Shown: positions 8,386-17,497, counted from the first letter of the stretch. The stretch: DNA of 36,291 bases from Gallionella sp. (GCA_030645535.1 JAUSNM010000033.1:1-36291); one strand, 5' to 3'. Notes: generated by a model from the sequence alone, not told the origin. Made by a program: numbers and translations.

Positions 8386-8931
8386 TCAGCGCAGCTTAGG
8401 CTTAGGCACAAAGCGCATTGCCACCGTATTCATGCAATAGCGCAAGCCAGTTGGCTTCGGGCCATCGTCGAACACATGCCCGAGATGCGCGTCGCACAAT
8501 GTGCATTGCACTTCGATGCGCGGCATGCCGAGCAGAGAGTCGGCAATTTCACGTACATTCTCAGTGGCGATTGGCTGCCAGAAACTCGGCCAGCCGGTAT
8601 GCGAATCGTATTTTGTGCCGGCATCAAACAGCGCGTTGTCGCAGCACACACACCGGTACAGCCCCGGCTCATGCCTGTCGTAACCCGGCTGTGAATACGC
8701 CCGTTCGGTGCCTTGTTCGCGGGTTACCTGATAGGCCAATGGCGACAGCACCTTGCGCCATTCGGCATCCTTGCGAACCTTGTTCAAGGATGCGCGCCCC
8801 AGTGGTTTTCCGTCATCGGAAAATTGCATGATGGTCACCTGGTCTTTGCCGGATGCTTCGCCGGCAAATGAACGGGTTGCCAACACCATAGTGATTCCGG
8901 ATAGTGCGAATAAAAACTGTCTGCGTTGCAT
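8386..8931 (-). CDS. msrB: Exported methionine-R-sulfoxide reductase MsrB
   Basis: A 181-residue MsrB, which reduces the R form of methionine sulfoxide. The N-terminus QRRQFLFALSGITMVLA is a signal peptide with a twin-arginine-like start, so the mature enzyme is likely periplasmic. The structural zinc ligands are two CxxC pairs (Cys94/Cys97 and Cys143/Cys146). The catalytic cysteine is in GLRYCMNTV (Cys166), where most MsrB proteins have RYCxNS or RYCxNG. The start is fixed by AGGAGG a few bases upstream, which overlaps the end of the preceding gene; the gap to that gene is 5 nt. Next to dipZ this makes a self-contained periplasmic methionine-repair unit: DipZ would deliver electrons and MsrB would use them. 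Confidence 0.94.
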   Translation of the reverse strand: MQRRQFLFALSGITMVLATRSFAGEASGKDQVTIMQFSDDGKPLGRASLNKVRKDAEWRKVLSPLAYQVTREQGTERAYSQPGYDRHEPGLYRCVCCDNALFDAGTKYDSHTGWPSFWQPIATENVREIADSLLGMPRIEVQCTLCDAHLGHVFDDGPKPTGLRYCMNTVAMRFVPKPKLR

Positions 8932-8936
8932 GATGG

Positions 8937-10004
8937 TTACCTCCTGGCCAGCTCGCCGAGTTTTACAGCCAATTCCTGCAATTCCTGCCCGTTTTCCAGT
9001 TCATCGATAAAACGCCGCGGGATACCTTCGAGTCCGACCTGTGCGCCAACCAGCGCGCCGGTGAGCATCGCACGAGACATGTTTTGCCCGCCGCCGTTGA
9101 TGGCGTGCAGCACGGCAGATTCAAAGTCGTCAGAGAAGCGGGCCGCAAGGTAGTAGGCAGCGGGAAGCTGGTGGTAGATGGCGCACGGCATGCCATAGAC
9201 GATGGACACCTTCCATGCCGGTTCGATATGAATGCCAGGATCAATGGCGGCAAGGGCGACATAATGCGGCGTCAGCAAGGCATCAGGAGACGAGAAGCGC
9301 CCGGCACGCGGCGGGTCCGGGTCGCCACGGCGCGGTGCGGCGAAATCGCTTTTCGTGACGGTATGGAACGGCAGTTCCCCGCATTGCACAAGTTGCATCA
9401 ATTTGTCCGAGATGGCGGGGGTCAGTTTCTCTCCGCCGACCAGTAACGCCAGGACGCAGTTGTAAGCCGTGCTCATGGCAATGATCGCTTCATCGCCCTG
9501 GGTGAGGCGGCAGTTGGCAGAAACGGTTTCGGCAACCCGCTGCGGCTGTTTCGCGTAACGCGCCGCCAGCACGATGGCACGCTCAGCCGATTCCGTTGTA
9601 TCCGCATGGCCGCCGGTTTCCTGCCATGATTTATGTTGTTCCACGCGCCGCCGGTAGGCCTCGCGTATCGACTGGTTGGTGTAGCCGCCGGGGCCATTGA
9701 CCGGCGTTCCATCGAGCAGCGGGAATAATTCCTGATCCAGCCGCCGGGTGAAATCGTCCTGCTGATATTCTCCGTGCTCGACTATGGAGCGCAGCAGCAT
9801 GACCAGTATCAGGCCGGTCTGCGACAATTGACCTGCTTGCATGCCGCCGTGATAGCGATCCGGCCGGGGGGTGGTGTAGCCTGCGATCCATGAACCATAA
9901 TCGCGGTGCAGTTCGTCGAGGTCGTAGTACCAGTGGCATCCCAGGCCCAGGGCATCGCCGATTAAGGCGCCCATGACGGCTCCGGCAGCGCGATCCTGAA
10001 TCAT
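8937..10004 (-). CDS. ADP-ribosylglycohydrolase (DraG/crystallin J1) family protein
   Basis: A 355-residue protein of the DraG/ARH fold. The N-terminal metal-loop motif GDALG is present (residues 16-20), and the all-helical pattern and C-terminal GALVGAQVGLEGIPRRF match the family. In active ARH enzymes the late loop reads GGDTDT and its aspartates hold magnesium. Here it reads GGGQNMS (about 304-310), so those acids are missing. A changed activity, a binding-only role, or membership in the J1-crystallin-like branch is possible. The frame extends 17 codons further upstream, but GGAAGGAG sits just before the ATG at 10004, which decides the start. It is the first gene of the operon with msrB and dipZ. 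Confidence 0.8.
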   Translation of the reverse strand: MIQDRAAGAVMGALIGDALGLGCHWYYDLDELHRDYGSWIAGYTTPRPDRYHGGMQAGQLSQTGLILVMLLRSIVEHGEYQQDDFTRRLDQELFPLLDGTPVNGPGGYTNQSIREAYRRRVEQHKSWQETGGHADTTESAERAIVLAARYAKQPQRVAETVSANCRLTQGDEAIIAMSTAYNCVLALLVGGEKLTPAISDKLMQLVQCGELPFHTVTKSDFAAPRRGDPDPPRAGRFSSPDALLTPHYVALAAIDPGIHIEPAWKVSIVYGMPCAIYHQLPAAYYLAARFSDDFESAVLHAINGGGQNMSRAMLTGALVGAQVGLEGIPRRFIDELENGQELQELAVKLGELARR

Positions 10005-10162
10005 CTCGGTCTCCTTCCAGCGGGTGGCCCGGGGTTCACAAGCCATGATGGGCACAGTTCGCGGAGTTTATACTTATTCGGGCAGCCTGTGCATCACGAT
10101 AAATCACATCTCACGAGGAGAGGGTCGAGCGCGGATTGGGGGGCCGGCTTACGCGATCGTTG

Positions 10163-10176
10163 GTGCGGTACCGCAC
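10163..10176. promoter_or_regulatory. Perfect 14-bp palindrome
   Basis: GTGCGGTACCGCAC reads the same on both strands. It lies between the divergent starts of the ADP-ribosylglycohydrolase gene and the stomatin-like fragment, where a dimeric regulator could bind. No second copy was noticed in the window. Confidence 0.35.
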
Positions 10177-10231
10177 AGAAAGAGCTCACAGTGACGCGTA
10201 GTTTCGAAAGTCGCAATTAACACATGGAACA

Positions 10232-10516
10232 ATGAGTATGAATCCAATTACGACATTCCAGGTTTCTGTGTGTATTCCTGCCGGTTTCGCCATCGGCCAA
10301 CGGGTGAATCGCAGCCTTGCATTCTTCGGTGCCGCAGTGGTCATCGCTTTTTCACGGAAGATACTGAAGATGTCCAACGTATGGCAGAAGTTCGTAATCA
10401 TCAGGATGGGAAAGCTGCAAAGCGTCGAGAGGCCGGGCTTGTTCGTCATCATTGAGCAACTGCAACTGTGCAGGGCCACAAGACCGCTCGCGCAGCACAA
10501 CAGTTGTCATTGCTGA
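10232..10516 (+). pseudogene. Stomatin/slipin (SPFH) N-terminal fragment or leader ORF before pgl
   Basis: This 94-codon frame has a hydrophobic segment (RSLAFFGAAVVIAF) followed by NVWQKFVIIRMGKLQSVERP and GLFVII. That pattern is how stomatin-like SPFH proteins begin: a membrane anchor, then E/W-x-x-V-hydrophobic-R-x-GK and GPGLF-x-I-I-P. After that point the similarity is lost and the frame ends at TGA 10514-10516. The usual 200 or more following residues are absent, so I read it as a truncated slipin gene. It ends one base before the pgl ATG, so if translated it would couple translation to pgl. It could instead be a real short leader protein. The family call is from the motif only. Confidence 0.45.
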
Positions 10517-10517
10517 C

Positions 10518-11231
10518 ATGTTGCCGCGCCAGCTCCGCATATGGCATGTTTATCCGCAAGCGGCGCTGCTGTGCCAGCGTGCTGCGGAGGCTATCGCGCG
10601 ACTGGCGAATCAGGCGATTGCGGCGCGTGGCAGCTTCAGTATTGTTCTGGCAGGAGGGACGACGCCGGGTGCCGTGTATGCGGCACTGCGCCGGATGAAT
10701 ACCGACTGGAGTGCATGGCAAATATATTTCGGTGACGAACGTTGCCTGCCGCCGGATCATGCCGAACGCAACAGCAGGATGGCCTTTTCGGTCTGGCTGG
10801 CACATGTCGGTATCCCCGCTTCACAAATTCATACGATTCCTGCCGAGTTCGGCCCTCAGGAGGGAGCGCGACGCTATGCCGCGACGCTCGAAGGCGCAGG
10901 AAGATTCGATCTGGTACTGCTGGGTCTGGGCGAGGACGGCCATACCGCCAGCCTTTTTCCCGGAAAGGAATGGGGCCGGGAGGCGATTTCTCCTCCCGCC
11001 ATTGCAGTTTTTGGCGCACCCAAGGCACCGGCGGAACGGATTTCCATGAGCGCATTGCGTTTATCCGATGCTCAGCGGGTATGGTTTCTGGTGACAGGAA
11101 CTGGCAAGAGTGAGGCGATTGAAGCCTGGCGTCGCGGCGCAAACATTCCCGCCGCTGCCATTGTGCCACCGGACGGAATCGAGGTGTTTACGGATGAGAG
11201 CTGTTATCAGCAAGGAAATCGCGGCGCGTGA
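10518..11231 (+). CDS. pgl: 6-phosphogluconolactonase
   Basis: A 237-residue cytosolic lactonase of the DevB/SOL type, which hydrolyses 6-phosphogluconolactone to 6-phosphogluconate. Motifs in order are VLAGGTTPGAVYAAL (sugar-phosphate binding), FGDERCLPPDHAERNSRM and LLGLGEDGHTASLFPG. I placed the start at the ATG at 10518 because homologues begin shortly before the HVYPQAALLCQRAAEAI region. The frame is open further upstream to a TTG at 10452, but those codons have no family character. No clear Shine-Dalgarno is present and the preceding frame stops one base before this ATG, so coupling is possible. It is the first complete gene of the pgl-gnd-zwf-tkt cluster. Confidence 0.92.
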   Translation: MLPRQLRIWHVYPQAALLCQRAAEAIARLANQAIAARGSFSIVLAGGTTPGAVYAALRRMNTDWSAWQIYFGDERCLPPDHAERNSRMAFSVWLAHVGIPASQIHTIPAEFGPQEGARRYAATLEGAGRFDLVLLGLGEDGHTASLFPGKEWGREAISPPAIAVFGAPKAPAERISMSALRLSDAQRVWFLVTGTGKSEAIEAWRRGANIPAAAIVPPDGIEVFTDESCYQQGNRGA

Positions 11232-11333
11232 GCCGGACAAAGCCGGTATTGGCACGTTGCGGGCTGTCGTCCCTGATCTTATGCTCGCGCAGCAGGCGTC
11301 ATCGGGATCAGCCACTCAAGGAAGGGATTCAAA

Positions 11334-12347
11334 ATGCAGATTGGAATGATCGGCCTGGGACGTATGGGCAGCAATATGGTGCAGCGTCTGATGCGGGCAG
11401 GCCACCAATGCGTGGTATACAACCACCATGCCGAAGCCGTCAATGCACTCAACAGTCAAGGCGCCATCGGGACGGTCTTGATAGAGGATTTTATCGCCCG
11501 TATGACCAGGCCGCGTGCGGTCTGGCTGATGGTGCCTGCGACGGTAGTAGATGAGGTGCTGGAAAAACTGCTACCGCTGCTTGAAGCGGGCGACATCGTC
11601 ATTGATGGCGGTAACTCATATTACCGCGACGATATCAGGCGCGCGGCCCGCTTGGAACAGAACGGGGTGCATTATGTGGATGTGGGCACCAGCGGCGGCG
11701 TCGCGGGGCTGGAGCGTGGCTATTGCCTGATGATCGGTGGCGAAAAAGATATCGTCCAGCACCTTGACCCGCTCTTTGCCTCGCTTGCCCCCGGCGTGAG
11801 CGCGGCACCCCGCACCCCGGGCCGGAACAAACCTGATGCCACCACCGAACAGGGCTATTTGCACTGCGGTCCGGCAGGCGCCGGGCACTTCGTCAAGATG
11901 GTCCACAACGGCATCGAGTATGGCCTGATGGCGGCTTATGCCGAGGGACTGAATATCCTGCGCAATGCCAACGCCGGCAAGCGCTCGCACGATAATGATG
12001 CCGAGACCTCGCCGATGCGTAACCCGGAGTTTTACCAATATGAGCTGGATCTGCCCGAGATTGCGGAAGTCTGGCGGCGCGGCAGTGTGGTGGCCTCATG
12101 GCTCCTCGACCTGACGGCAGCAACGCTGCTTGAAAATGCTGATCTCACCGGGTTCTCGGGGCGTGTGTCGGATTCGGGCGAGGGGCGCTGGGCAGCACTG
12201 GCCGCAATCGACGAGGGCGTGCCTGCCCCGGTAATCAGTATGGCATTATTCGAACGTTTTGTATCGCGCGGCGATGCCGACTATGCCAACCGGCTTCTGT
12301 CCGCGATGCGTAAGCAGTTCGGCGGGCATGATGAGAAGGTGCCTTGA
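11334..12347 (+). CDS. gnd: 6-phosphogluconate dehydrogenase, decarboxylating, short type
   Basis: A 337-residue enzyme that oxidises and decarboxylates 6-phosphogluconate to ribulose-5-phosphate. It has the N-terminal dinucleotide motif GLGRMG (about residues 8-13), the DGGNSYYRD substrate segment, [20 protein letters not shown], and the catalytic lysine motif [17 protein letters not shown]. It is about 130 residues shorter than the E. coli Gnd type and belongs to the short class, several of whose members use NAD; cofactor choice cannot be settled here. AAGGAAGG lies a few bases before the ATG. The stop is one base before the zwf ATG, which indicates translational coupling. The 102-bp gap after pgl holds no other gene. 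Confidence 0.94.
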   Translation: MQIGMIGLGRMGSNMVQRLMRAGHQCVVYNHHAEAVNALNSQGAIGTVLIEDFIARMTRPRAVWLMVPATVVDEVLEKLLPLLEAGDIVIDGGNSYYRDDIRRAARLEQNGVHYVDVGTSGGVAGLERGYCLMIGGEKDIVQHLDPLFASLAPGVSAAPRTPGRNKPDATTEQGYLHCGPAGAGHFVKMVHNGIEYGLMAAYAEGLNILRNANAGKRSHDNDAETSPMRNPEFYQYELDLPEIAEVWRRGSVVASWLLDLTAATLLENADLTGFSGRVSDSGEGRWAALAAIDEGVPAPVISMALFERFVSRGDADYANRLLSAMRKQFGGHDEKVP

Positions 12348-12348
12348 G

Positions 12349-13761
12349 ATGGACAATGCCGAAAATCGCATGCAGCCGGCTGATGCACTGGTGATCTTCG
12401 GCGCGACCGGCGACCTCGCACACAAGATGATCTTTCCGGCACTCTACGCGATGGCCAGGCGCGGCGTTCTCAACGTGCCGGTGGTGGGTGTAGCCTACTC
12501 GAAGTGGAGCCTGGCGCAACTGCGCAAACAGGCGACTGACAGCATAAGGCAAGCCGGCAAAATTGATGACCGGGGCGCTCTCGACCTCCTTCTTTCACAG
12601 CTTCAGTATGTGGACGGCGATTACAACGACCCGGGCACGTTCCAGGCGCTCAGGCAGGCGCTGGGCGACGCCCGGCGCCCGGCTCATTACCTCGCCATCC
12701 CGCCCGCGTTGTTCGCGACGGTTATCCAAGGGCTCGGGGCTGCGGGTCTGGCAAAGCAGGCGCGCGTCATCGTTGAAAAGCCGTTCGGACGCGACCTGGC
12801 CTCGGCGCGTGAGCTCAACCGCGTCGCGCTGTCGGTGTTTCCGGAAAACTCGATCTTCCGCATCGACCACTACCTCGGAAAGGAGGCGATCATGAATATC
12901 CTCTATTTCCGTTTTGCCAATTCGTTTCTCGAGCCGATATGGAACCGCAATTGCGTGGCCAGCGTACAGATCACGCTGTCAGAGGATTTCGGCGTGAAGG
13001 GTCGCGGTGCGTTTTACGAAAGTGCCGGTTGCCTGCGCGACGTCATCCAGAATCATCTGTTCCAGATCGTCGCGCTGCTTGCTATGGAGCCGCCGGCCTA
13101 TCAGGGCTTCGGTGCCGTTCACAACGAGAAAGCACGCGTGTTCCAGTCCATGCGCCCCCTGAAACCAGACGACGTGGTGCGCGGCCAGTACACAGGCTAC
13201 CGCAAAGAGCCGGGCGTGGCGAAGGACTCGGATGTCGAAACGTTCTGCGCCCTGAGGCTGTTCATCGATTCGTGGCGATGGGAGGGGGTGCCGTGGTATC
13301 TGCGTTCCGGCAAATGTCTGGCTAACACAGCAGCCGAAGTCCTGGTGGAGTTAAAACCGCCACCGCAAAGGTTGTTCGACGATTCAGTATCGGTAGACGG
13401 GCGGGCCAATTATCTGCGCTTCCGTCTCTCTCCCAACTCCGCTGTTGCCCTCGCAGCACGCGTCAAGCGCGCAGGCAAGGAGTTCGTAGGCTTCCAGCGC
13501 GAGCTCTACCTGCTGGATGAACAACCGGGAGAGGAAACACCCTACGAGCGGCTGTTGGGCGACGCCATGGCAGGCGTCGGCGCGCTCTTCACCCGTGAGG
13601 ACGCGGTTGAGGCCGCCTGGGCGGTGGTAGATCCGGTCCTTGAAACACCCCGCCATGTTTACCCATATAAGCCCGGCAGCTGGGGGCCGAAACAAGCTGA
13701 CGCGCTCATCAAAGCTGATGGCGGATGGCACAACCCGGTGCTGGAACAGGCGCCAAAATGA
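12349..13761 (+). CDS. zwf: Glucose-6-phosphate 1-dehydrogenase
   Basis: A 470-residue enzyme for the first oxidative step of the pentose phosphate pathway, making 6-phosphogluconolactone and reduced nicotinamide cofactor. Visible motifs are the dinucleotide site [18 protein letters not shown], then [12 protein letters not shown], the catalytic signature RIDHYLGKE (171-179), and [10 protein letters not shown]. The frame is open 30 codons further upstream inside gnd, but the ATG at 12349, one base after the gnd stop, gives the family-like N-terminus. The sequence GAGAAGG upstream can serve as the ribosome site. Length is slightly below the usual 480-490 residues with no domain missing. Gene order pgl-gnd-zwf places the whole oxidative branch in one transcript. 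Confidence 0.95.
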   Translation: MDNAENRMQPADALVIFGATGDLAHKMIFPALYAMARRGVLNVPVVGVAYSKWSLAQLRKQATDSIRQAGKIDDRGALDLLLSQLQYVDGDYNDPGTFQALRQALGDARRPAHYLAIPPALFATVIQGLGAAGLAKQARVIVEKPFGRDLASARELNRVALSVFPENSIFRIDHYLGKEAIMNILYFRFANSFLEPIWNRNCVASVQITLSEDFGVKGRGAFYESAGCLRDVIQNHLFQIVALLAMEPPAYQGFGAVHNEKARVFQSMRPLKPDDVVRGQYTGYRKEPGVAKDSDVETFCALRLFIDSWRWEGVPWYLRSGKCLANTAAEVLVELKPPPQRLFDDSVSVDGRANYLRFRLSPNSAVALAARVKRAGKEFVGFQRELYLLDEQPGEETPYERLLGDAMAGVGALFTREDAVEAAWAVVDPVLETPRHVYPYKPGSWGPKQADALIKADGGWHNPVLEQAPK

Positions 13762-13854
13762 CAATGGTGAGCAAACAACGCTGGTGCGACCTGATGGCCT
13801 GCGTCGCATCAAAAGCGCCGTGATTGCGCGGTTCAATGCATGAGGAGGCAAGAC

Positions 13855-15921
13855 ATGACAGTCGCTACGCAACTCGACCAGCTATGCATCAATACGTTGC
13901 GCTTCCTGTCGGTGGACATGGTGCAGAAGGCTGGCAGCGGGCATCCGGGCCTGCCGCTTGGTGCAGCACCGATGGCCTGCGTGCTGTGGAATCGCTGGCT
14001 CAAGCACAATCCGCACAACCCGCATTAGCCCAACCGCGATCGTTTCGTACTCTCGGCCGGACACGGTTCGGCGCTGCTCTACAGTCTGCTGCACCTGACA
14101 AGCTACGACCTCTCGCTGGACGACATCAGGCAGTTCCGCCAATGGGGCAGCAAGGCGCCGGGGCATCCCGAACGCGGACACACGCCTGGCGTGGAAACCA
14201 CCACCGGGCCGCTGGGACAAGGCTTCGCCAATGCGGTCGGCATGGCGATTGCGGAGGCGCAACTCGCGGCCCGCTACAACCGGCCGGGTCATGCGCTCAT
14301 CGATCACCATACCTATGCAATCGCAAGCGACGGCGACCTGATGGAAGGCGTGGCCTCGGAAGCCGCTTCGCTGGCTGGTCATCTCAAGCTCGGCAAGCTC
14401 ACTTGCCTCTACGACGATAACTATGTCACCCTGGCCGCCGGTACCGACATCACTTTTTCCGAGAATCGTGCGTTGCGTTTCGAGGCCTATGGCTGGCACA
14501 CCGTGTCGGTGGCGGACGGCAACGACATCAAAGCGATCGACGCCGCGCTGGCCGCCGCGCGCGCGGAAACCGCGCGGCCATCGCTGATCCTGGTGCGTAC
14601 CCATATCGGTTACGGTTCGCCCGAACAGGACAGCTTCAAGGCGCACGGTTCCCCGCTCGGCGTGGACGATGTGCGCAAAACCAAGCAGAATCTGGGCTGG
14701 CCGACTGAGCCTGACTTCCTGATACCGGATAAAGCGTTGGCGCATTTTCGCGAGGCGGTGGAGCGCGGCACACAGGATGAGGCGGCATGGAACTTGCAGC
14801 TGATCGCCTATGCCAAGGCGTTTCCGGATATGGCAAAGGAGCTTCAGTACTGCTTGCGCTGCGAACTGCCGCCGGGCTGGGATGCGGACATCCCGGTATT
14901 TGACGCCGATGCCAAGGGTCTCGCCACGCGCGACGCATCAGGCTTGGTGATGAACGCCATCGCGCCCAAACTGCCGGCGCTGACCGGCGGCTCGGCCGAC
15001 CTCGACCCGTCGACGAAAACGGCCTTGAAAGGCCTGGGCGATTTCAATCCGCCGCCTGCGCAAAACGCGGACGAACAAAGCTCCGATGGCGGCGGCTGGA
15101 GCTATGCCGGACGCAACCTGCACTTTGGCGTGCGCGAACATGCGATGGCCGCCATCGTCAACGGCCTCGCCGCGCACGGCGGTTTTATTCCTTACGGCTC
15201 GACCTTTCTGATCTTCTCCGACTACATGCGCCCGTCGATCCGTCTGGCGGCACTGATGGGGCTGCACATCGTGCACGTGTTCACGCACGACAGCATCGCG
15301 CTCGGCGAGGACGGCCCCACGCATCAGCCGGTGGAACAACTGGCGAGCCTGCGGGCGATTCCAAACCTCATCGTGATCCGCCCCGGCGACGCCAACGAAA
15401 CCGCAGTCGCCTGGCGCGTCGCGCTGGAAACGCGCGACCGGCCGGTGATGCTGGTATTGACCCGGCAGGATCTGCCCACACTCGATCGCAGCCGCTACGC
15501 GCCAGCAGACGGCCTGCGCCGCGGCGCTTATGTGTTGAGCGATGCACATGGCGGCAAGCCCGAACTGATCCTGCTCGCCAGCGGTTCCGAAGTCGGCCTG
15601 ATCGTGGCGGCGGCGGAACGCCTGCAACAGCAAGGCATCAAAGTGCGCTGCGTCTCGATGCCGAGCTGGGAGCTGTTCGAGGCCCAATCCCGTGAGTATC
15701 GAGATTCGGTGTTACCGCCATCAATCCCGGCGCGGCTTGCGGTCGAATTGGGTGTGTCGCAAGGCTGGGATCGTTACATCGGTGCGCGCGGCGACATGCT
15801 CGGTGTGGATCGCTTTGGCGCATCAGCGCCAGCTGCGGTAGTGCTGCGCGAATACGGCTTCACTGTCGATAATGTTTGCGCAAGAGCAAAGGCACTGTTG
15901 GTCGTTGATGCCAATGCTTAA
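13855..15921 (+). pseudogene. tkt: Transketolase, interrupted by an in-frame TAG at codon 58
   Basis: A 688-codon frame with complete transketolase features: [14 protein letters not shown] near the start, [24 protein letters not shown], the thiamine-diphosphate site SDGDLMEG with DDNYVTLA, then [10 protein letters not shown] and [17 protein letters not shown]. The start at 13855 is set by GAGGAGG seven bases upstream. Codon 58 (14026-14028) is TAG where the family has a nearly fixed tryptophan ([13 protein letters not shown]), consistent with TGG to TAG by one substitution. Both sides are in the same frame and nothing else is damaged. The gene is therefore a recent nonsense mutant, a base-call error, or is read through at low level. 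Intact, it would connect the oxidative branch to glycolysis. Confidence 0.88.
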
Positions 15922-15934
15922 CTGCATTGATTAC

Positions 15935-15992
15935 GCCGGCATGTAACTGGCCGGCAATGCAAGTTTTTCCACTTTTGCGTACGCAAGCGTAC
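15935..15992. terminator. Stem-loop and palindrome cluster after tkt
   Basis: GCCGGC (15935-15940) pairs with GCCGGC (15950-15955) around a 9-base loop, and TTTTT follows about 8 bases later, giving a weak intrinsic terminator for tkt. Next comes a perfect 12-bp palindrome TTGCGTACGCAA (15975-15986) overlapping an inverted pair GTACGC-AA-GCGTAC (15979-15992). That second structure could be an operator. The rest of the 256-bp spacer to the next gene shows nothing I can name. Confidence 0.4.
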
Positions 15993-16177
15993 ATACAATA
16001 TTTTGTGTGCAAGGAAAATAGCCGAAGTGATTAGCCGCCGCTCTCTTATTGTTGATGCCATAACTTAAAAGGTTGGATTGAACGAGATGTCATGAGCGAC
16101 ACTTTTGCGCCAAAGCATCGGTTAACGCCGTTTTTAAAAGTAAGGAAAGGACAGCTCGTATAGCCTGCACCTAAAAC

Positions 16178-16687
16178 ATGATCCGTTACTCATACAAGCA
16201 GCCGAAGATACTTTTTGTGGGCATTAATCCTCATTTCGGATCGTTTGATCGAGGTGTGCCGTTTTCCAATAATAAGTCGTTTTGGTACCTTCTTTCAGAC
16301 GCGGGAATTATCAAGGAAAAAAGAGACGAACTTCGGGATGATGAATCGTTAAAACGGATGTACACAAACAAGTTTAATGCGGTATATCGATTGGGTTTCG
16401 TGAATATTATCGATCGGCCCACGCGCGGTGTTTCCGAACTTTGGAAGGGCGAGGAGTTGCCGGGACGCCAAAAAATTTCACGCATAATCAGGACCCAGAT
16501 GCCGAAAGTAGCCTGTTTTATCGGAAAAATCACCTACGAGAAATATACCGGATCAAAAAATTTCTCTTTTGGCTGGCAGAATAGTATCGATGGAGCGAAG
16601 ATTTTCGTTATGCATTTTCCTTTGCGCGGAGAAGCCATTGTTCGAATTCGCGAGTTAAGAAAAATAGCACAAGCCGCTGATGTTTGA
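16178..16687 (+). CDS. mug: Mug-type G:T/U mismatch DNA glycosylase family protein
   Basis: A 169-residue protein of the uracil-DNA glycosylase superfamily, closest to Mug/TDG. ILFVGINPHFGSFDRGVPFS (about residues 10-29) corresponds to the GINP active-site motif and pocket of Mug. SFWYLLSDAG follows as in Mug RFW-x-x-x-x-x-AG, and GFVNIIDRPT matches the Mug VDRPT segment. The usual C-terminal NPSGLS loop is replaced by MHFPLRGEA, so the minor-groove wedge is changed. It would remove uracil or related bases from mismatched DNA. The base composition is more AT-rich than neighbouring genes and no good Shine-Dalgarno is seen, which hints at separate origin. The gene appears to stand alone before the reductase genes. 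Confidence 0.78.
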   Translation: MIRYSYKQPKILFVGINPHFGSFDRGVPFSNNKSFWYLLSDAGIIKEKRDELRDDESLKRMYTNKFNAVYRLGFVNIIDRPTRGVSELWKGEELPGRQKISRIIRTQMPKVACFIGKITYEKYTGSKNFSFGWQNSIDGAKIFVMHFPLRGEAIVRIRELRKIAQAADV

Positions 16688-16720
16688 CCCGCAGTTAATT
16701 TTTTATCCAGGGTGATCATT

Positions 16721-17407
16721 ATGGAACAAAATATATCCACATTAAAACTCATATCCTCACGCGACGAGGCCGGTAACGTACGGACATTTATCTTTGAGGC
16801 AAGTGGCATTACCTGGATAGCGGGGCAAAACCAGGGTTATATATTGCCGCAAGCGGGCGAGACTGAAACTGAAAATCAGCGTTGGTTTACCATCGCTTCC
16901 GCACCGAGTGAAGGCGCAATCCACATCTCAACGAGGGTATCGGACAGCAGGTTCAAGCAAACCCTCAACGCCATGAAGCCGGGTGAGGAGATTAAGGCGT
17001 TTGATCTTGGCGGAGATTTTACCTGGGAAGAGGAATCAGACGAGCCTGTCGTGATGGTTGCCGGCGGAATTGGCGTAACACCGTTTCGCAGTATTCTGCT
17101 CGAGCGGCACAAAGCAGGAAAACCACTTAATACCACTCTCTTGTATTTTAATCGCAGCGAAGAAGTTCCTTTTCAAATCGAACTGCAAAGACTTTCCGAT
17201 AAACATCCGGAATTTACTTTGCATATCGCCATTGGTGAACCTGTCACGGCAGATAAAATTCTTGAGCTTGCGCCTCAAGCGAAAAAACAAATGCTCTATC
17301 TGTCCGGACCCGAGCAGATGGTTAAGAGTATCGGCTCAAAGTTGCATGAACGCGGCATCGCTGTCAAACAGGATAGATTTCCGGGCTATGACGACAATAA
17401 CTATTAG
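16721..17407 (+). CDS. FNR-type FAD-dependent oxidoreductase
   Basis: A 228-residue flavin reductase of the ferredoxin-NADP reductase superfamily. The FAD-binding motif is RWFTIASAPSEG (about residues 51-62), the nicotinamide-binding loop is VAGGIGVTPFRSIL (about 113-126), and a late YLSGPEQMV segment completes the NAD(P) domain. No iron-sulfur or haem domain is attached, so it needs a separate electron partner. I chose the ATG at 16721, with AGGGTGA upstream, over a GTG three codons earlier. The partner and direction of electron flow are unknown. It lies 90 bp before a second FNR-family gene, and the pair probably share a transcript. It ends with TAG. Composition is AT-richer than the pentose-phosphate genes. 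Confidence 0.85.
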   Translation: MEQNISTLKLISSRDEAGNVRTFIFEASGITWIAGQNQGYILPQAGETETENQRWFTIASAPSEGAIHISTRVSDSRFKQTLNAMKPGEEIKAFDLGGDFTWEEESDEPVVMVAGGIGVTPFRSILLERHKAGKPLNTTLLYFNRSEEVPFQIELQRLSDKHPEFTLHIAIGEPVTADKILELAPQAKKQMLYLSGPEQMVKSIGSKLHERGIAVKQDRFPGYDDNNY

Positions 17408-17497
17408 ACGTGAGAATTATCATCAAAATAGTTTACGAGAAGCCCACCTTAAAGCGGCCAATAATTGGACGTTGCTGTAAGACATAAGGAGTCTGCA

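Noticed and set aside
11248..11260. TGGCAC followed by TTGC, resembling a sigma54 promoter before gnd.
   Set aside because: The spacing between the two boxes is far too short for sigma54 (-24/-12).
13758..13823. A 21-codon frame whose ATG overlaps the zwf stop (ATGA).
   Set aside because: The overlap looks like coupling, but the product resembles no family, no ribosome site is evident and the frame ends 31 bp before the tkt start. Chance is the simpler explanation.
13762..13854. Coding-looking sequence in the zwf-tkt gap, as if a gene had been deleted there.
   Set aside because: A frame ending at 13843 reads plausibly but runs out of frame through zwf and has no similarity I can name.
14026..14028. 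General amber recoding (for example pyrrolysine-like) suggested by two in-frame TAG codons.
   Set aside because: TAG is the normal stop of at least four intact genes in the window, the replaced residues differ (Trp and Tyr), and neither position is a known site for an extra amino acid.
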